This document shows, piece after piece, positions 1 through 6,886 of a DNA stretch of 10,339 bases. Positions within the stretch are counted from its first letter, which is position 1, and every line of letters starts with the position of its first letter. The stretch spans positions 1 to 10,339 of the forward strand of contig CACZOH010000043.1 of NCBI GenBank assembly GCA_902782785.1. Reading direction: 5' to 3'. The notes under the pieces were generated by a model, which had not been told where the DNA came from, ran no database searches, and saw only the letters and a program-made list of their open reading frames with translations. The translations under genes and the position numbers were made by a program. Source of the stretch: an uncultured Ruminococcus sp. (lineage in GTDB: Bacteria; Bacillota; Clostridia; Oscillospirales; CAG-272).

Positions 1-7
1 GATATCC

Positions 8-80
8 GACTCATTAGCTCAGTAGGTAGAGCACTTGACTTTTAATCAAGGTGTCCGGAGTTCGAATCTCCGATGGGTCA
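8..80 (+). tRNA. tRNA-Lys (anticodon UUU)
   Basis: The cloverleaf folds completely. The acceptor stem GACTCAT (8-14) pairs with ATGGGTC (73-79) with one G·T pair. The D-arm begins GCTC at 17. The anticodon stem CTTGA (34-38) pairs with TCAAG (46-50) around the loop CTTTTAA, with anticodon TTT at 41-43. The T-arm CGGAG (57-61)/CTCCG (68-72) encloses TTCGAAT. The discriminator base is A80, and CCA is not encoded, so it must be added by tRNA nucleotidyltransferase. It reads AAA/AAG lysine codons. The gene may be the last of a tRNA cluster that begins outside the window. Confidence 0.97.
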
Positions 81-82
81 TG

Positions 83-109
83 AAAAAGCACGCAGAAGCG
101 TGCTTTTTT
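83..109 (+). terminator. Rho-independent terminator of the tRNA-Lys transcript
   Basis: A 7-bp stem AGCACGC (87-93)/GCGTGCT (98-104) with the tetraloop AGAA is followed by an uninterrupted run of T (104-109). It starts only two bases after the tRNA 3' end, so it fits as the end of the tRNA transcript. It separates the tRNA from the protein gene downstream. Confidence 0.9.
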
Positions 110-169
110 CAATACTGTCCGCCCCGGAAAATTCCGCTTCACCTCAGTCGGATAAGGGAAACGTTTCTA

Positions 170-198
170 TTGACAAAAAGCGGCGTTTATGTTATAAT
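170..198 (+). promoter_or_regulatory. Sigma-A-type promoter of the zinc-ribbon/TPR/DUF6273 gene
   Basis: There is a perfect -35 box TTGACA (170-175), a 17-bp spacer and a perfect -10 box TATAAT (193-198). Transcription should start near 205, giving a leader of about 25 nt before the ATG at 230. An SD-like GAGG lies at 220-223, six bases before the start. The promoter also shows that any longer reading frame starting upstream over the tRNA is not the real gene start. Confidence 0.9.
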
Positions 199-229
199 AA
201 AAGCAAAAGAGAAGAAAACGAGGAATATA

Positions 230-1495
230 ATGGCAGTTTACAGGTGCAAAAGGTGTAAGACCGCTTCAGATTGCGGACCGGATGCGGATTACTGCGTCTG
301 CCGTATGTGCGGCAAGAGGCAGAAGCTTCCGCGGAGCTTCAAAAAGCTTTTCTCTCCCGGTTACGACGCCGAAAAAGCGGCGAAGCGAAAAAAAAGAATA
401 AAAACCGCCGTTATCCTCTCCGTTATCTTCGGCGCGGTCTTTTCCGTTCTGCTTTTTTCCTTCATCATACCGGAGATAAAATACGGCAAAGCGGTAAGAT
501 CGTACGATTCCGGCGATTACGAACAGGCGCTTGCGGCTTTCAGGTCTTTAAAAGGATATAGGGACAGCTATGATCAGATAGATAAATGCAAGGAAGCGAT
601 AAAAGAGGGCGTATATCAAAACGCAAAGGCGCTGTACGGAAAAGGAGAGTACGAAGAAGCGCTCAAGGCGTTCAAGCCGCTTAACGGATATAAGGACAGC
701 GGCGATTATATCGCCCTGTGCGAGCGCGCCGTAACGGATATCGTATATAACAGGGCGGTCGCGTCGATCGGCAAGGGCGACGTTGTGGAGATATACGAAA
801 CGCTGATCGGACTTGACGGCTACAAGGACAGCGCGGAAAAAGCGAGCGGGATATTCGACGAATATAAAAAAGCCAAGCTCGGCTCCGCGGATATCGGCGA
901 CGTTATATATTTCGGCGGCTATGAACAGGATAACGACGCATCGGACGGCAAGGAGGATATAGAGTGGCGCGTGCTCGACAAAGACGGCGACAGACTGCTG
1001 ATAATAAGCAAATACGCGCTTGACTGTCACAAATATAACGAGGTCGAGGCAGACGTAACGTGGGAAACGTGTTCGCTTCGCAGCTGGCTGAACGAAACGT
1101 TTATAAACGAGGCGTTTGACGAGAAAGAGCGGGAGCGCATAATCAGCTCCGTCGTCAAAGCGGACGGGAATCCGGCGTTTTCCGTGCCTGTCGGCAGAGA
1201 TACGACGGACAGGATATTTGTTTTAAGCGCCGCGGAGGTATACAGATATTTCGCCTCATCCGAGGACAGGATGTGCAAGCCGACCGATTACGCGATAGCG
1301 CGCGGAGCGGGTACGGGCAACAGTTACGAGGATTTCCGCCTTATACTCTGCTGGTGGGTGCTGAGAACTCCGGGGTATTATCCCGGCTACACCTCGTTCG
1401 TCTTTTATTCGGGCTACGTGAATCTGTACGGTTACGAGGTCAGCCTCCCGAGCGACGCTATCCGCCCCGCTTTGTGGATAGATACAAAGAAATAA
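230..1495 (+). CDS. Membrane protein: zinc-ribbon head, one TM helix, TPR-like repeats and DUF6273 domain
   Basis: This 421-residue protein has a modular layout. Residues 1-31 hold a zinc-ribbon-like head (Cys6-x2-Cys9, then Cys22, Cys24 and Cys27), which would lie in the cytoplasm. A basic stretch (52-58) precedes a single TM helix (59-81). Residues 84-209 contain three TPR-like repeats, each with a GDYEQAL-type helix and a conserved GY[KR]DS turn (near 109, 153 and 197). From about 218 to the end is a DUF6273-type domain, recognised by IEWRVL, LRSWLN, IFVLSAAEVYRYF, WWVLRTPG and the closing IRPALWI. The repeat and DUF6273 parts should be extracellular if the positive-inside rule holds. The function is unknown; the tail looks like a surface binding module. 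The start is the ATG at 230, placed six bases after GAGG and just downstream of a consensus promoter; the frame is open further upstream but overlaps the tRNA. The gene is monocistronic. Confidence 0.9.
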   Translation: MAVYRCKRCKTASDCGPDADYCVCRMCGKRQKLPRSFKKLFSPGYDAEKAAKRKKRIKTAVILSVIFGAVFSVLLFSFIIPEIKYGKAVRSYDSGDYEQALAAFRSLKGYRDSYDQIDKCKEAIKEGVYQNAKALYGKGEYEEALKAFKPLNGYKDSGDYIALCERAVTDIVYNRAVASIGKGDVVEIYETLIGLDGYKDSAEKASGIFDEYKKAKLGSADIGDVIYFGGYEQDNDASDGKEDIEWRVLDKDGDRLLIISKYALDCHKYNEVEADVTWETCSLRSWLNETFINEAFDEKERERIISSVVKADGNPAFSVPVGRDTTDRIFVLSAAEVYRYFASSEDRMCKPTDYAIARGAGTGNSYEDFRLILCWWVLRTPGYYPGYTSFVFYSGYVNLYGYEVSLPSDAIRPALWIDTKK

Positions 1496-1499
1496 AACA

Positions 1500-1525
1500 A
1501 AAAAGCGCGTCCCGGCGCGCTTTTT
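1500..1525 (+). terminator. Rho-independent terminator after the DUF6273 membrane protein gene
   Basis: A stem GCGCG (1505-1509)/CGCGC (1516-1520), extended by A/T pairs, closes on the loop TCCCGG. It is flanked by a run of A on the left and T (1521-1525) on the right, so it could also work on the opposite strand. It starts five bases after the TAA stop. Confidence 0.88.
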
Positions 1526-1548
1526 AAATTGCATACAAAGTGTTTTTT

Positions 1549-1813
1549 TAAAACAACTCCTTCCGTCTCGCCTGCGGGCTCGGTCAGGTTGCGGCTCTGA
1601 CAGTCCACCAGACTGTCATTCACTACCGCGCCCCCCCGCTTCGCTGCCTCGGTGAGGGAGGCGAATCAAGGCGCCCTCTTTGAGGGAGCTGTCGCCGGAG
1701 GGATTCCCCGCCGCGAACCGGAGCCCGGGGTTCCCCGACGCGAACCTGAGAGCGTTGGGGGTTCACGGGGAGAGCGGTGGGATTTCCCGCCGAGGGCGAC
1801 TGAGGGAGTTTGT
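1549..1813. repeat. MITE-like intergenic repeat with imperfect terminal inverted repeats and an internal 27-bp duplication
   Basis: This is the only gene-free stretch above 300 bases (1496-1815), and this element fills most of it. The ends are inverted repeats: AACTCCTTCCGTC (1555-1567) against the reverse complement of 1798-1810, AACTCCCTCAGTC, matching at 11 of 13 positions. Inside are a hairpin GACAGT/ACTGTC (1599-1604/1612-1617), a second hairpin CCCTC/GAGGG (1674-1678/1682-1686) and the stem halves GTCGCC (1691-1696)/GGCGAC (1795-1800). Between those stem halves lie two direct 27-bp copies (1701-1727 and 1728-1754, 22 of 27 identical) and further GC-rich sequence. No transposase is present. 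From memory, similar CTCCCTCAGTCGCC-type elements are scattered through clostridial gut genomes. I could not search for other copies, and exact boundaries are uncertain. Confidence 0.7.
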
Positions 1814-1815
1814 AT

Positions 1816-3756
1816 TCATTTTGAATTCTTTGCGGCTATGTACGTGTCCGCCATGAATTCCGCGAGGACGGGCGTCAGCACGTCGTACCCTTTTGCGTTC
1901 GGATGGAGCCCATCGTTCGTATACAGTCTTGACTTTACGTCAAATCTTTCGTTGAACCATCCGTCGTTATAAAGGTCGAGATACGCAACGCCCCATTTAT
2001 CGCAGAGCGCTTTTATCATATCGACGTATTCGGTCATATCCATACATCTGCCCGTATTGAAATCTACCTTATACAGTATCATAAACATTATGACCGCTTC
2101 GGGATGATTTGCCGAGAGAGTATACAGCACCTCTTCAAGTCCGCCCGCAAGCGTTTTTTTGTCGAGCTTTGACGCGTCGAAATCATCTGCCGTCATATCC
2201 GATACCACGCCGACGGGAGCCGAATCCATGGCGTCGTTTACACCGCCCTCTATCACTATCATATCCGCCTTGCGGGTAAGATCCTGTTTCGTCTGCGCGA
2301 TTATCGTGTTCAATCCGCGCGCCGTTGAAAACGAGGCGCCGTTTTTTCCGCGGTTGTACGTTTTCGTGCCGTAAAGCTCCCTTATGCGTCCCGCGTAAGA
2401 ATAATACACCGTACGCGACGGATCGTCGTGGAAGGATTTATCGCATACGGAATCGCCGTAATAGATCACCTTTTTGTCGTATAAAACGGCTGAGACGTCG
2501 CACGATCCGGGACCCTGCTCAAACGACGGCACGGCTTTTTTATTATATATTTCATATATGAAATCCGCCGTTCTGCCGGCAAGCTTTCCGCAGTCGTCTT
2601 CGCCGTACTTCAGCGCTCTTTCGCGGCTTTTGCCGTCCTGCGGCACGGCGTCTATTTCAAATTCCGTTATGAGCGGCCATTCCACGTCGTACGCCGTGGC
2701 GCGGACGCGGACGTATCTTGCCGTAAAGCTTTCATTGTTATACGTTTCCCTGTCGTTTTTGTCAAGCTCGCACAGCTGTGTGAACTCCTCTTTGTCCAAA
2801 GAATATTCAATAACCGCCGAATGCATGTAGTTTTTCGGATATTTTTCGGAGCCCATTATGAGGCGTACGGAGCTGACGTTTGACAAAGCGCCCAGATCTA
2901 CCGTGAACGAATGGTTTTCGAGAGCGGCGCCCGCCGCCCAGAAAAGCGTTGACGTATCGCCGTCTATCGCATATTCGGGGCCGTTGTTCTGATATATATT
3001 CATATTCGTCTCCGCGGTATATCCGGTTTGCGGACGGTATTCAAGCTCCGTTTCTTCATCCGTCAGATCGAGCGTGAAAACGCCCCACTTCACGCACGCG
3101 GCGCGCATAACGGCGGCGAAGCGGCGCATATCCGATACGCAGCCCGTGACGGAGCTAATTTCCGGCGGTATTATACAGCCGACCGACGCGTCGGGAAACA
3201 GCTTTTTCGCGGTCATAAGCAGATTTTCAAACCCGCCCGCGAATTTTGACGTATCGAGCTCCTCCTCAGACGTTTCCTCAGCGCTTTTCGCGGTTACCCT
3301 TCCTGTATCGACGGCTCTTGCGGCGTCCGTCACGCCGCATCCCAATATGATAATATCGTAGCCGTTACCGCGCTCAGCCTCAAGCTGTGACGCTACCGTC
3401 GCCCTGCCCGGTATATCCGTTACCGCGGCGTCCTCCGCGGAGGCGTTCTTATAGTCAGAAAAAGATATCCTCTCCGCCGCCTGCCGGATAAAGTCCGGCG
3501 TATCTTCCGGGTCCGCGCCCGCCATAAACGCGTCTCCCGCAAAAAGAGCGGTTTTGCCCTTCAGCTCCTCCTCCGGCGTAAGCGGTATCGTCTCCGCTTC
3601 CGTTTCGGTCTCCGTGACGGCCACGGGACCGGTCGTCTGTTCTCCGGTATCCTTTATCTCTGTCGTTACCCCTGTTGTTTCCCGTCCGTCGGCTCCGCAC
3701 GACACGGAAGCGAGGACGAACAAAAGCGCTGACGCCAAACAAATGATCCTTTTCAT
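1816..3756 (-). CDS. Lipoprotein with a degenerate SGNH-like domain, a discoidin (F5/8C) domain and an intact SGNH hydrolase domain
   Basis: This 646-residue secreted lipoprotein is probably a carbohydrate deacylase or esterase (inference from family). The signal peptide 1-19 ends before lipidated Cys20 (LASVSC, a slightly atypical lipobox). A Thr/Glu-rich linker follows (21-60). Residues 67-233 form an SGNH-like domain without its catalytic residues: GDA at 74-76 instead of GDS, and GCGVTD at 139-144 instead of GGxND. Residues about 247-370 are a discoidin domain, ending in a YVRVRATAYD strand and EFEIDA. Residues 427-646 are a canonical SGNH hydrolase: Ser436 in GDS, Gly473, Asn507 in GGVND, and Asp615/His618 in DGLHP. 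The start is the ATG at 3756 because the longer frame to 3798 overlaps the -10 box; the SD (GGG) is weak. The gene has its own promoter and its TGA stop lies next to the repeat element. Confidence 0.9.
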   Translation of the reverse strand: MKRIICLASALLFVLASVSCGADGRETTGVTTEIKDTGEQTTGPVAVTETETEAETIPLTPEEELKGKTALFAGDAFMAGADPEDTPDFIRQAAERISFSDYKNASAEDAAVTDIPGRATVASQLEAERGNGYDIIILGCGVTDAARAVDTGRVTAKSAEETSEEELDTSKFAGGFENLLMTAKKLFPDASVGCIIPPEISSVTGCVSDMRRFAAVMRAACVKWGVFTLDLTDEETELEYRPQTGYTAETNMNIYQNNGPEYAIDGDTSTLFWAAGAALENHSFTVDLGALSNVSSVRLIMGSEKYPKNYMHSAVIEYSLDKEEFTQLCELDKNDRETYNNESFTARYVRVRATAYDVEWPLITEFEIDAVPQDGKSRERALKYGEDDCGKLAGRTADFIYEIYNKKAVPSFEQGPGSCDVSAVLYDKKVIYYGDSVCDKSFHDDPSRTVYYSYAGRIRELYGTKTYNRGKNGASFSTARGLNTIIAQTKQDLTRKADMIVIEGGVNDAMDSAPVGVVSDMTADDFDASKLDKKTLAGGLEEVLYTLSANHPEAVIMFMILYKVDFNTGRCMDMTEYVDMIKALCDKWGVAYLDLYNDGWFNERFDVKSRLYTNDGLHPNAKGYDVLTPVLAEFMADTYIAAKNSK

Positions 3757-3786
3757 ATTTTTACCCTGTATATTTTTTTCAGCATC

Positions 3787-3815
3787 ATTATAATACAAAC
3801 AAAAGAAAAAGTCAA
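3787..3815 (-). promoter_or_regulatory. Sigma-A-type promoter of the SGNH/discoidin lipoprotein gene
   Basis: Read on the minus strand, the -35 box TTGACT (3810-3815) and the perfect -10 box TATAAT (3787-3792) are separated by 17 bp. Transcription should start near 3780, leaving a leader of about 24 nt to the ATG at 3756. The gene is therefore a separate transcription unit from the lipoprotein operon upstream. Confidence 0.88.
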
Positions 3816-3822
3816 GTGCCGT

Positions 3823-3843
3823 AAAAAGAAGCCGCGGCGGCTT
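3823..3843 (-). terminator. Second terminator of the four-gene lipoprotein operon
   Basis: Read on the minus strand, a 6-bp stem AAGCCG/CGGCTT (3838-3843/3829-3834) with a 3-base loop is followed by a CTTTTT run (complement of 3823-3828). It directly follows a stronger hairpin at 3858-3882, giving a tandem arrangement in front of the next promoter. Confidence 0.6.
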
Positions 3844-3851
3844 TCAGCGAT

Positions 3852-3883
3852 AAAAACAGACCGCCGTTGTCCCCGGCGGTCTC
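3852..3883 (-). terminator. Main Rho-independent terminator of the four-gene lipoprotein operon
   Basis: Read on the minus strand, a 9-bp perfect stem (AGACCGCCG/CGGCGGTCT, plus-strand arms 3858-3866 and 3874-3882) with a 7-base loop is followed by GTTTTTA. It begins about seven bases after the TGA stop of the last operon gene. Confidence 0.88.
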
Positions 3884-3889
3884 TTAATA

Positions 3890-4420
3890 TCATTCGGCGA
3901 TTTTAAAATACACCTGACTCATAAACACGTCTTCAAGCGACGTCATATCGTAATCCGACGCAAAGCTTATTGTGTACGTATTGCCGTTATAGTTATAAAC
4001 GTACGTGTGTCCCGGTTTTCCGCCCTCCGAGTATTCAAAATACTGATATTTGATACCGTTATGCGTTTTTTCCGTGTACGTGTAATCGGACTCCGCCATG
4101 ACCTCGTCTATCGATTTATCCTTGAAATAAACGAGTCTTACGTCAAAAACGCGCTCTCCCTGATCATTCGTATAATCTATGTTTCTGAAGGAGCCCATCG
4201 TTTCTCTGTGGAGCTCCCTCCAGTTTTCCTTATAATATAAGTCATAGTGGTTGGACTCGGAATCAAGCTCTATGTCAACTCCGTTTATTGTAAAGGTCGC
4301 GCCGCCGTTTTTCTTATTATCTTTTCCGGCGTCGTCACCGCCCGCTTTTTTGCAGGATGAAAGCGTGAATACCGAAAATACGCATAAGCATATAAGAATA
4401 ATTGAAATAAGCTTCTTCAT
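3890..4420 (-). CDS. Small lipoprotein of unknown function, last gene of the lipoprotein operon
   Basis: This 176-residue predicted lipoprotein has the signal peptide MKKLISIILICLCVFSVFTL and a clear lipobox LSSC with lipidated Cys23. A Lys/Asp/Gly-rich linker (24-40) is followed by a globular part from about 41 to 176. That part is rich in predicted beta strands with many Tyr residues (for example HTYVYNYNGNTYTISFASDY) and has a short amphipathic end, SLEDVFMSQVYFKI. I do not recognise a named family. The strand pattern and the closing 'VFMSQVYF' recall small PsbP/Mog1-like lipoproteins of Firmicutes, but this is only an impression. The SD AGGAG (4429-4433) sits eight bases before the ATG. 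Only 15 bases separate it from the stop of the double-DUF6273 gene upstream, so the two are surely cotranscribed. Confidence 0.85.
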   Translation of the reverse strand: MKKLISIILICLCVFSVFTLSSCKKAGGDDAGKDNKKNGGATFTINGVDIELDSESNHYDLYYKENWRELHRETMGSFRNIDYTNDQGERVFDVRLVYFKDKSIDEVMAESDYTYTEKTHNGIKYQYFEYSEGGKPGHTYVYNYNGNTYTISFASDYDMTSLEDVFMSQVYFKIAE

Positions 4421-4435
4421 TTGTCCCTCTCCTTG

Positions 4436-5869
4436 TCATTTCTTTATGCGCGCCATAACTCTGACGCCGCTGTAGCTTGTGGCTTCATTGTCGCCAAGAC
4501 CGCCGGATTCATAAACGTATTTTATGTGAGGCTCCACGAAATCGGGCGTGCGCAGCCAGTATGATACCTCGCCGAGCTTTCTTTCGTCCTCTGTCGGGAA
4601 ATACTTTTCTATCTCCTCTCTGCTCGGTACGAAAAGCAAGTCGTCCGTATCGGGTCCGCCGTCGCGTTTCCAGCTTCCGCCTCCCTCGGTCGTTACGTGC
4701 GACAAAGCGATCTTTGCTCTTTCCTGCGGTGTAAAGAGCTTCTCAAGCATCTCGTCACCGTTCAGGATTCTGCGCAGGTCGGATACTGACCAGTCCGCGT
4801 GCTCCGGTTCTTTTCCGTCCTTTGCGTCCATAAACGTGCTTTGACCTATGATGCCCGTCGTTATCATAAGAAACGACGTATCGTCCTCGTCGAGCACCTT
4901 CCATTCAAGATCCTCGTACCCGTCGAGCACGTACGGGTTTTTGTCGTAAAGACCGAAACTGAATTTGTCTCCGACCTTTAAGGCGGCTATCCTTTTATTG
5001 AGCTCCGCGTCCTCTTTCGGCTCCACGTTTCCGTTTGCGTAGCCTATCACGTCGTTTTCGTCATACATGACCCACATTGCGGGGCGTATGCCGTTTTTGC
5101 TGTCAACGTCCCAGCCGTACGCGGACGCTTTTGTCTCCCAGCCTTCAACGCAGGCGGCTTTATCGGACGAGTCGCCCATATCGCGGAGCCACCACGTCAT
5201 GGCCTTGCCGAAGCCGTCCACGTCCCTTAAGCTGTATATTTTGCTCCCGAATTTTGAAAGCAGATATTCGGTCGGCGCTCCGTGTATCGCGCTGCCTTTG
5301 CCTGTCATATATTTTGTGACTTCGTCAACGGAAAGCAAAAATACGCGTTCCTCGGTCTCCGATATCTTGCTTTTGTAATCCTCAACGTACGGCGTTTTGA
5401 CGGTCGTGCTCATTATCAGCTTCTTTTCGCCGTCGGTAAACGCGTTTTCATAGAAATCGCCGTTCAGATACCTGCGCACGTCGGAATCCTTATATAAACA
5501 GTGCGTGAATCTCTGATCCTTTTCCGCTTCCTTGAAATATCCGAATTCAATAATCCTGTCTGATACGACGAGAGCCTTGCCGACGTGCTGGTAAAGCACC
5601 GTCCAGGTTATCGCCTCCGCGCCGTTTTTCGTATTACCGTCCTGCTCCCAGGCGCCGAGAGTGAATTTGTCGCCGGGTTTGGCGTTTTCAAGCGCGCCTG
5701 CCGTCTGCGTCGTGTCCGCTTCCGCACGGCTGCCCGTGGGTCTGCCGTCGGTGCCGTCGTCCTTGTTTCCCGTATTGCCGCCGACTATCTTTCCGAGATT
5801 ACAGGCGGAGAGCGCCGATATCACGGTCACGATAACGAGAAAAAGCGCCGTAAGTCTTAATTTCTTCAT
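4436..5869 (-). CDS. Lipoprotein with two tandem DUF6273 domains
   Basis: This 477-residue surface lipoprotein has a signal peptide, lipobox LSAC and lipidated Cys23. A Gly/Thr/Asp-rich linker (24-62) leads into two DUF6273-type domains. The first (about 66-270) shows GDKFTLGAWEQDG, ITWTVL, VRRYLNGDFYENAF, VFLLSVDEVTKYM, TWWLRDMG and GIRPAMWV. The second (about 297-477) shows GDKFSFGLYDKN, LEWKVLDED, LRRILNGDEMLEKLF, LLFVPSREEIEKYF, YWLRTPDF and GVRVMARI. No catalytic motif is visible. The family is of unknown function, usually extracellular, and is repeated again in the plus-strand protein at 230-1495. The end pattern W[WY]LR-(x)n-G[IV]RP resembles the core of C-type-lectin/FGE-like folds, which would suggest ligand binding; this is a hypothesis. 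SD GGAGG (5877-5881) lies seven bases before the ATG. It is third in the operon, 18 bases after the preceding stop. Confidence 0.9.
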   Translation of the reverse strand: MKKLRLTALFLVIVTVISALSACNLGKIVGGNTGNKDDGTDGRPTGSRAEADTTQTAGALENAKPGDKFTLGAWEQDGNTKNGAEAITWTVLYQHVGKALVVSDRIIEFGYFKEAEKDQRFTHCLYKDSDVRRYLNGDFYENAFTDGEKKLIMSTTVKTPYVEDYKSKISETEERVFLLSVDEVTKYMTGKGSAIHGAPTEYLLSKFGSKIYSLRDVDGFGKAMTWWLRDMGDSSDKAACVEGWETKASAYGWDVDSKNGIRPAMWVMYDENDVIGYANGNVEPKEDAELNKRIAALKVGDKFSFGLYDKNPYVLDGYEDLEWKVLDEDDTSFLMITTGIIGQSTFMDAKDGKEPEHADWSVSDLRRILNGDEMLEKLFTPQERAKIALSHVTTEGGGSWKRDGGPDTDDLLFVPSREEIEKYFPTEDERKLGEVSYWLRTPDFVEPHIKYVYESGGLGDNEATSYSGVRVMARIKK

Positions 5870-5887
5870 TGATCGTCCTCCAAAGCA

Positions 5888-6862
5888 TCAATACTTGTAA
5901 TCATACGTTATTTCCGCGTTCTGAAGCGCCTCGTTGCCGTTTGCCGCGGTTATCTTCTGCCACTGTTCTTCGCTTCCCGCATAGAATATCTTAAGCGATC
6001 CTACTCCGGCAAACGCGTTTGCCTCTATTTTCGTAAGTGACGCGGGAAGATATACGGCACCGAGCGACGAGCAGCCGGAGAAGCAGAACGAGCCGATCGT
6101 GTCAAGGCCTTCGGTCAGCGTGATCTCGGTAAGCGCCGCGTCACCTTCAAACGCGCTCGACATAAGCAGATACGGTCTGCCGCTCTTGTCGGCAAACGTC
6201 ACCTTTTGGAGCGCGGTGCACCCTTCAAACGCGGATTTGTTTACGTCGGCGTTGCCGTTGAGCGTCACCTCGGTAAGCCCCGTGCAGGCGGTGAATCCGG
6301 ACTGACCGACTCTTTCAAGCGTGGAGGGAAGCGTCACCGTTTTCAGCTTCGGACAGCCGCCGAATGAGCCGAGACCTATGCCGATAAGCCCCTCGGAAAA
6401 CGTGACCGTTTCAAGATTTTTGCTCTCCGATACCGCGTCCTCGCCGATGGACGTGACGGTCCACGGTATATAAAGGCTTTTCATGGTATCGTTTGATATC
6501 GCGTCTTCTTCTATGTGCGTCACGGGTACGCCGTCCACGTGAGACGGTATTACAAGCTCCGTGCCGGTGAAAGTGCCTATATCCCGTACCTCACACATAT
6601 CGCCGTAATTTCTTATATCAAGCCCATCGCTGCCCTTGACCTGCTCCGGCTCCGTTTCGTTTCCGCCGGGTACGGCCGTTTCGCCGTTTGTGATCGCCGC
6701 GGTATCAGCGTCGGTATTTGACGCAGTATCGCCCGGTTTATACGTATCGGGGGCGCTTGTGCCCTGTCCGTTTGTGCCGGACGGCGAGTCAGCTCCGCCT
6801 GAGCAGGCGGACAGCAAAGCGATAACAAGCGCAAGAATAAGTAAAGCTGTGATCTTTTTCAT
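5888..6862 (-). CDS. BspA-like leucine-rich-repeat lipoprotein
   Basis: This 324-residue lipoprotein has a signal peptide ending in lipobox LSAC with Cys20, then a Thr/Asp/Gly-rich linker to about residue 78. The rest is a stack of BspA-type leucine-rich repeats (Pfam LRR_5 family), each with a pattern such as L..V.[LF]P..L..I...[AS]F..C. Examples are GLIGIGLGSFGGCPKLKTV, VNKSAFEGCTALQKVTF and LTKIEANAFAGVGSLKIFY. The domain ends with the cap SEEQWQKI followed by ITYDYKY, the same cap type as the next LRR protein upstream. BspA-like proteins usually mediate binding to host or microbial surfaces; the ligand cannot be read from sequence. SD AGGAG (6870-6874) is seven bases before the ATG. It is second in the operon, 24 bases after the preceding stop. 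Confidence 0.92.
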   Translation of the reverse strand: MKKITALLILALVIALLSACSGGADSPSGTNGQGTSAPDTYKPGDTASNTDADTAAITNGETAVPGGNETEPEQVKGSDGLDIRNYGDMCEVRDIGTFTGTELVIPSHVDGVPVTHIEEDAISNDTMKSLYIPWTVTSIGEDAVSESKNLETVTFSEGLIGIGLGSFGGCPKLKTVTLPSTLERVGQSGFTACTGLTEVTLNGNADVNKSAFEGCTALQKVTFADKSGRPYLLMSSAFEGDAALTEITLTEGLDTIGSFCFSGCSSLGAVYLPASLTKIEANAFAGVGSLKIFYAGSEEQWQKITAANGNEALQNAEITYDYKY

Positions 6863-6886
6863 CTTTTTTCTCCTTTAAGTCTGTTT

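Noticed and set aside
8..110. tRNA-Lys 3' end as an attachment site for an integrated element
   Set aside because: No integrase gene and no repeat of the tRNA 3' end elsewhere in the window were seen.
35..229. Upstream extension of the first protein gene through the tRNA
   Set aside because: It overlaps the tRNA, its terminator and the promoter, and the added sequence has no protein character.
548..1030. Long minus-strand open frame (160 codons) opposite the DUF6273 membrane protein gene
   Set aside because: It is antisense to a well-supported gene with its own promoter and terminator, has no SD site, and its translation shows no family pattern.
1432..1623. Minus-strand frame whose start reads MNDSLVDCQSRNL
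   Set aside because: The peptide comes from the intergenic repeat and runs into the terminator and the end of the plus-strand gene. I recall similar peptides as common mis-annotations of such repeats.
1691..1800. Tandem 27-bp copies as the start of a CRISPR array
   Set aside because: There are only two direct copies with no spacers, and no cas genes are nearby.
3757..3798. Upstream start for the SGNH/discoidin gene (14 extra residues, MYYNDAEKN...)
   Set aside because: The codons overlap the -10 box and lie upstream of the predicted transcription start; the internal ATG at 3756 gives a standard lipoprotein signal peptide.
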